Positions 5,155 through 5,170 of a stretch of 5,170 bases of DNA are shown here, piece by piece. The notes under the pieces are model-generated. The model made no database searches, was not told the origin of the DNA, and saw only the letters and a list, made by a program, of their open reading frames with translations. Numbering within the stretch: position 1 is the first letter of the stretch; each line of letters opens with the position of its first letter. Position numbers and translations under genes: made by a program. This stretch comes from Anaerolineales bacterium (GTDB lineage Bacteria; Chloroflexota; Anaerolineae; Anaerolineales; DRMV01): positions 1-5,170 of the forward strand of contig JALSPT010000016.1 of the NCBI GenBank assembly GCA_026985785.1. The letters are read 5' to 3'.

Positions 5155-5170
5155 GTCGCTAAGCCCCCAA

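Noticed and set aside
1..5170. A defence, toxin-antitoxin or mobile system
   Set aside because: No transposase, integrase, nuclease, reverse transcriptase, CRISPR repeat or toxin-like pair is visible, and the genes are chromosomal housekeeping or envelope types.

Overview
This 5.17-kb window is GC-rich and densely coding. It carries seven protein genes in three transcription blocks. The gene content suggests a free-living bacterium of the Chloroflexota, most likely Anaerolineae. The pointers are a stand-alone SpoIIE/PP2C-type phosphatase, a YitT-family membrane protein, an exported bactofilin-like protein with a membrane bundle, a small DUF4332-type helix-hairpin-helix protein, and repeated use of TTG starts behind strong Shine-Dalgarno sites. 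The lineage is an inference from family content; no rRNA or other marker is present.

Left block (minus strand, about 1740 down to 1): three tightly packed genes encode a PP2C/SpoIIE-like phosphatase, a small P-loop ATPase/kinase-like protein and a PAP2-family lipid phosphatase. The first two are 9 bases apart and the last two overlap by 4 bases (TTGA). A GC hairpin at the left edge may end this operon. The three proteins share phosphoryl chemistry, but nothing in the sequence ties them to one pathway.

Middle block (plus strand, 1796 to 3780): a YitT-family membrane protein (DUF161 plus DUF2179) is followed 29 bases later by an exported protein. The latter has a signal peptide, a beta-helical bactofilin-like repeat domain, a proline-rich linker, a membrane bundle and a low-complexity tail. 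A UUCG-loop terminator follows. This block diverges from the left block across a short shared region of about 60 bases with possible overlapping promoters.

Right block (minus strand, about 5154 down to 3819): a good sigma-70-type promoter, overlapped by an inverted repeat, drives a 134-residue double helix-hairpin-helix protein. After an 83-base gap containing a hairpin comes trmB, the tRNA m7G46 methyltransferase. trmB converges on the exported-protein gene and the two share the intergenic terminator.

No mobile element, CRISPR array, RNA gene or gene fragment was recognised, and no gene-free stretch exceeds 300 bases. Most of the window is ordinary chromosomal sequence. The items most worth a second look are the exported bactofilin-membrane fusion, the divergent trmB, and three regulatory arrangements.
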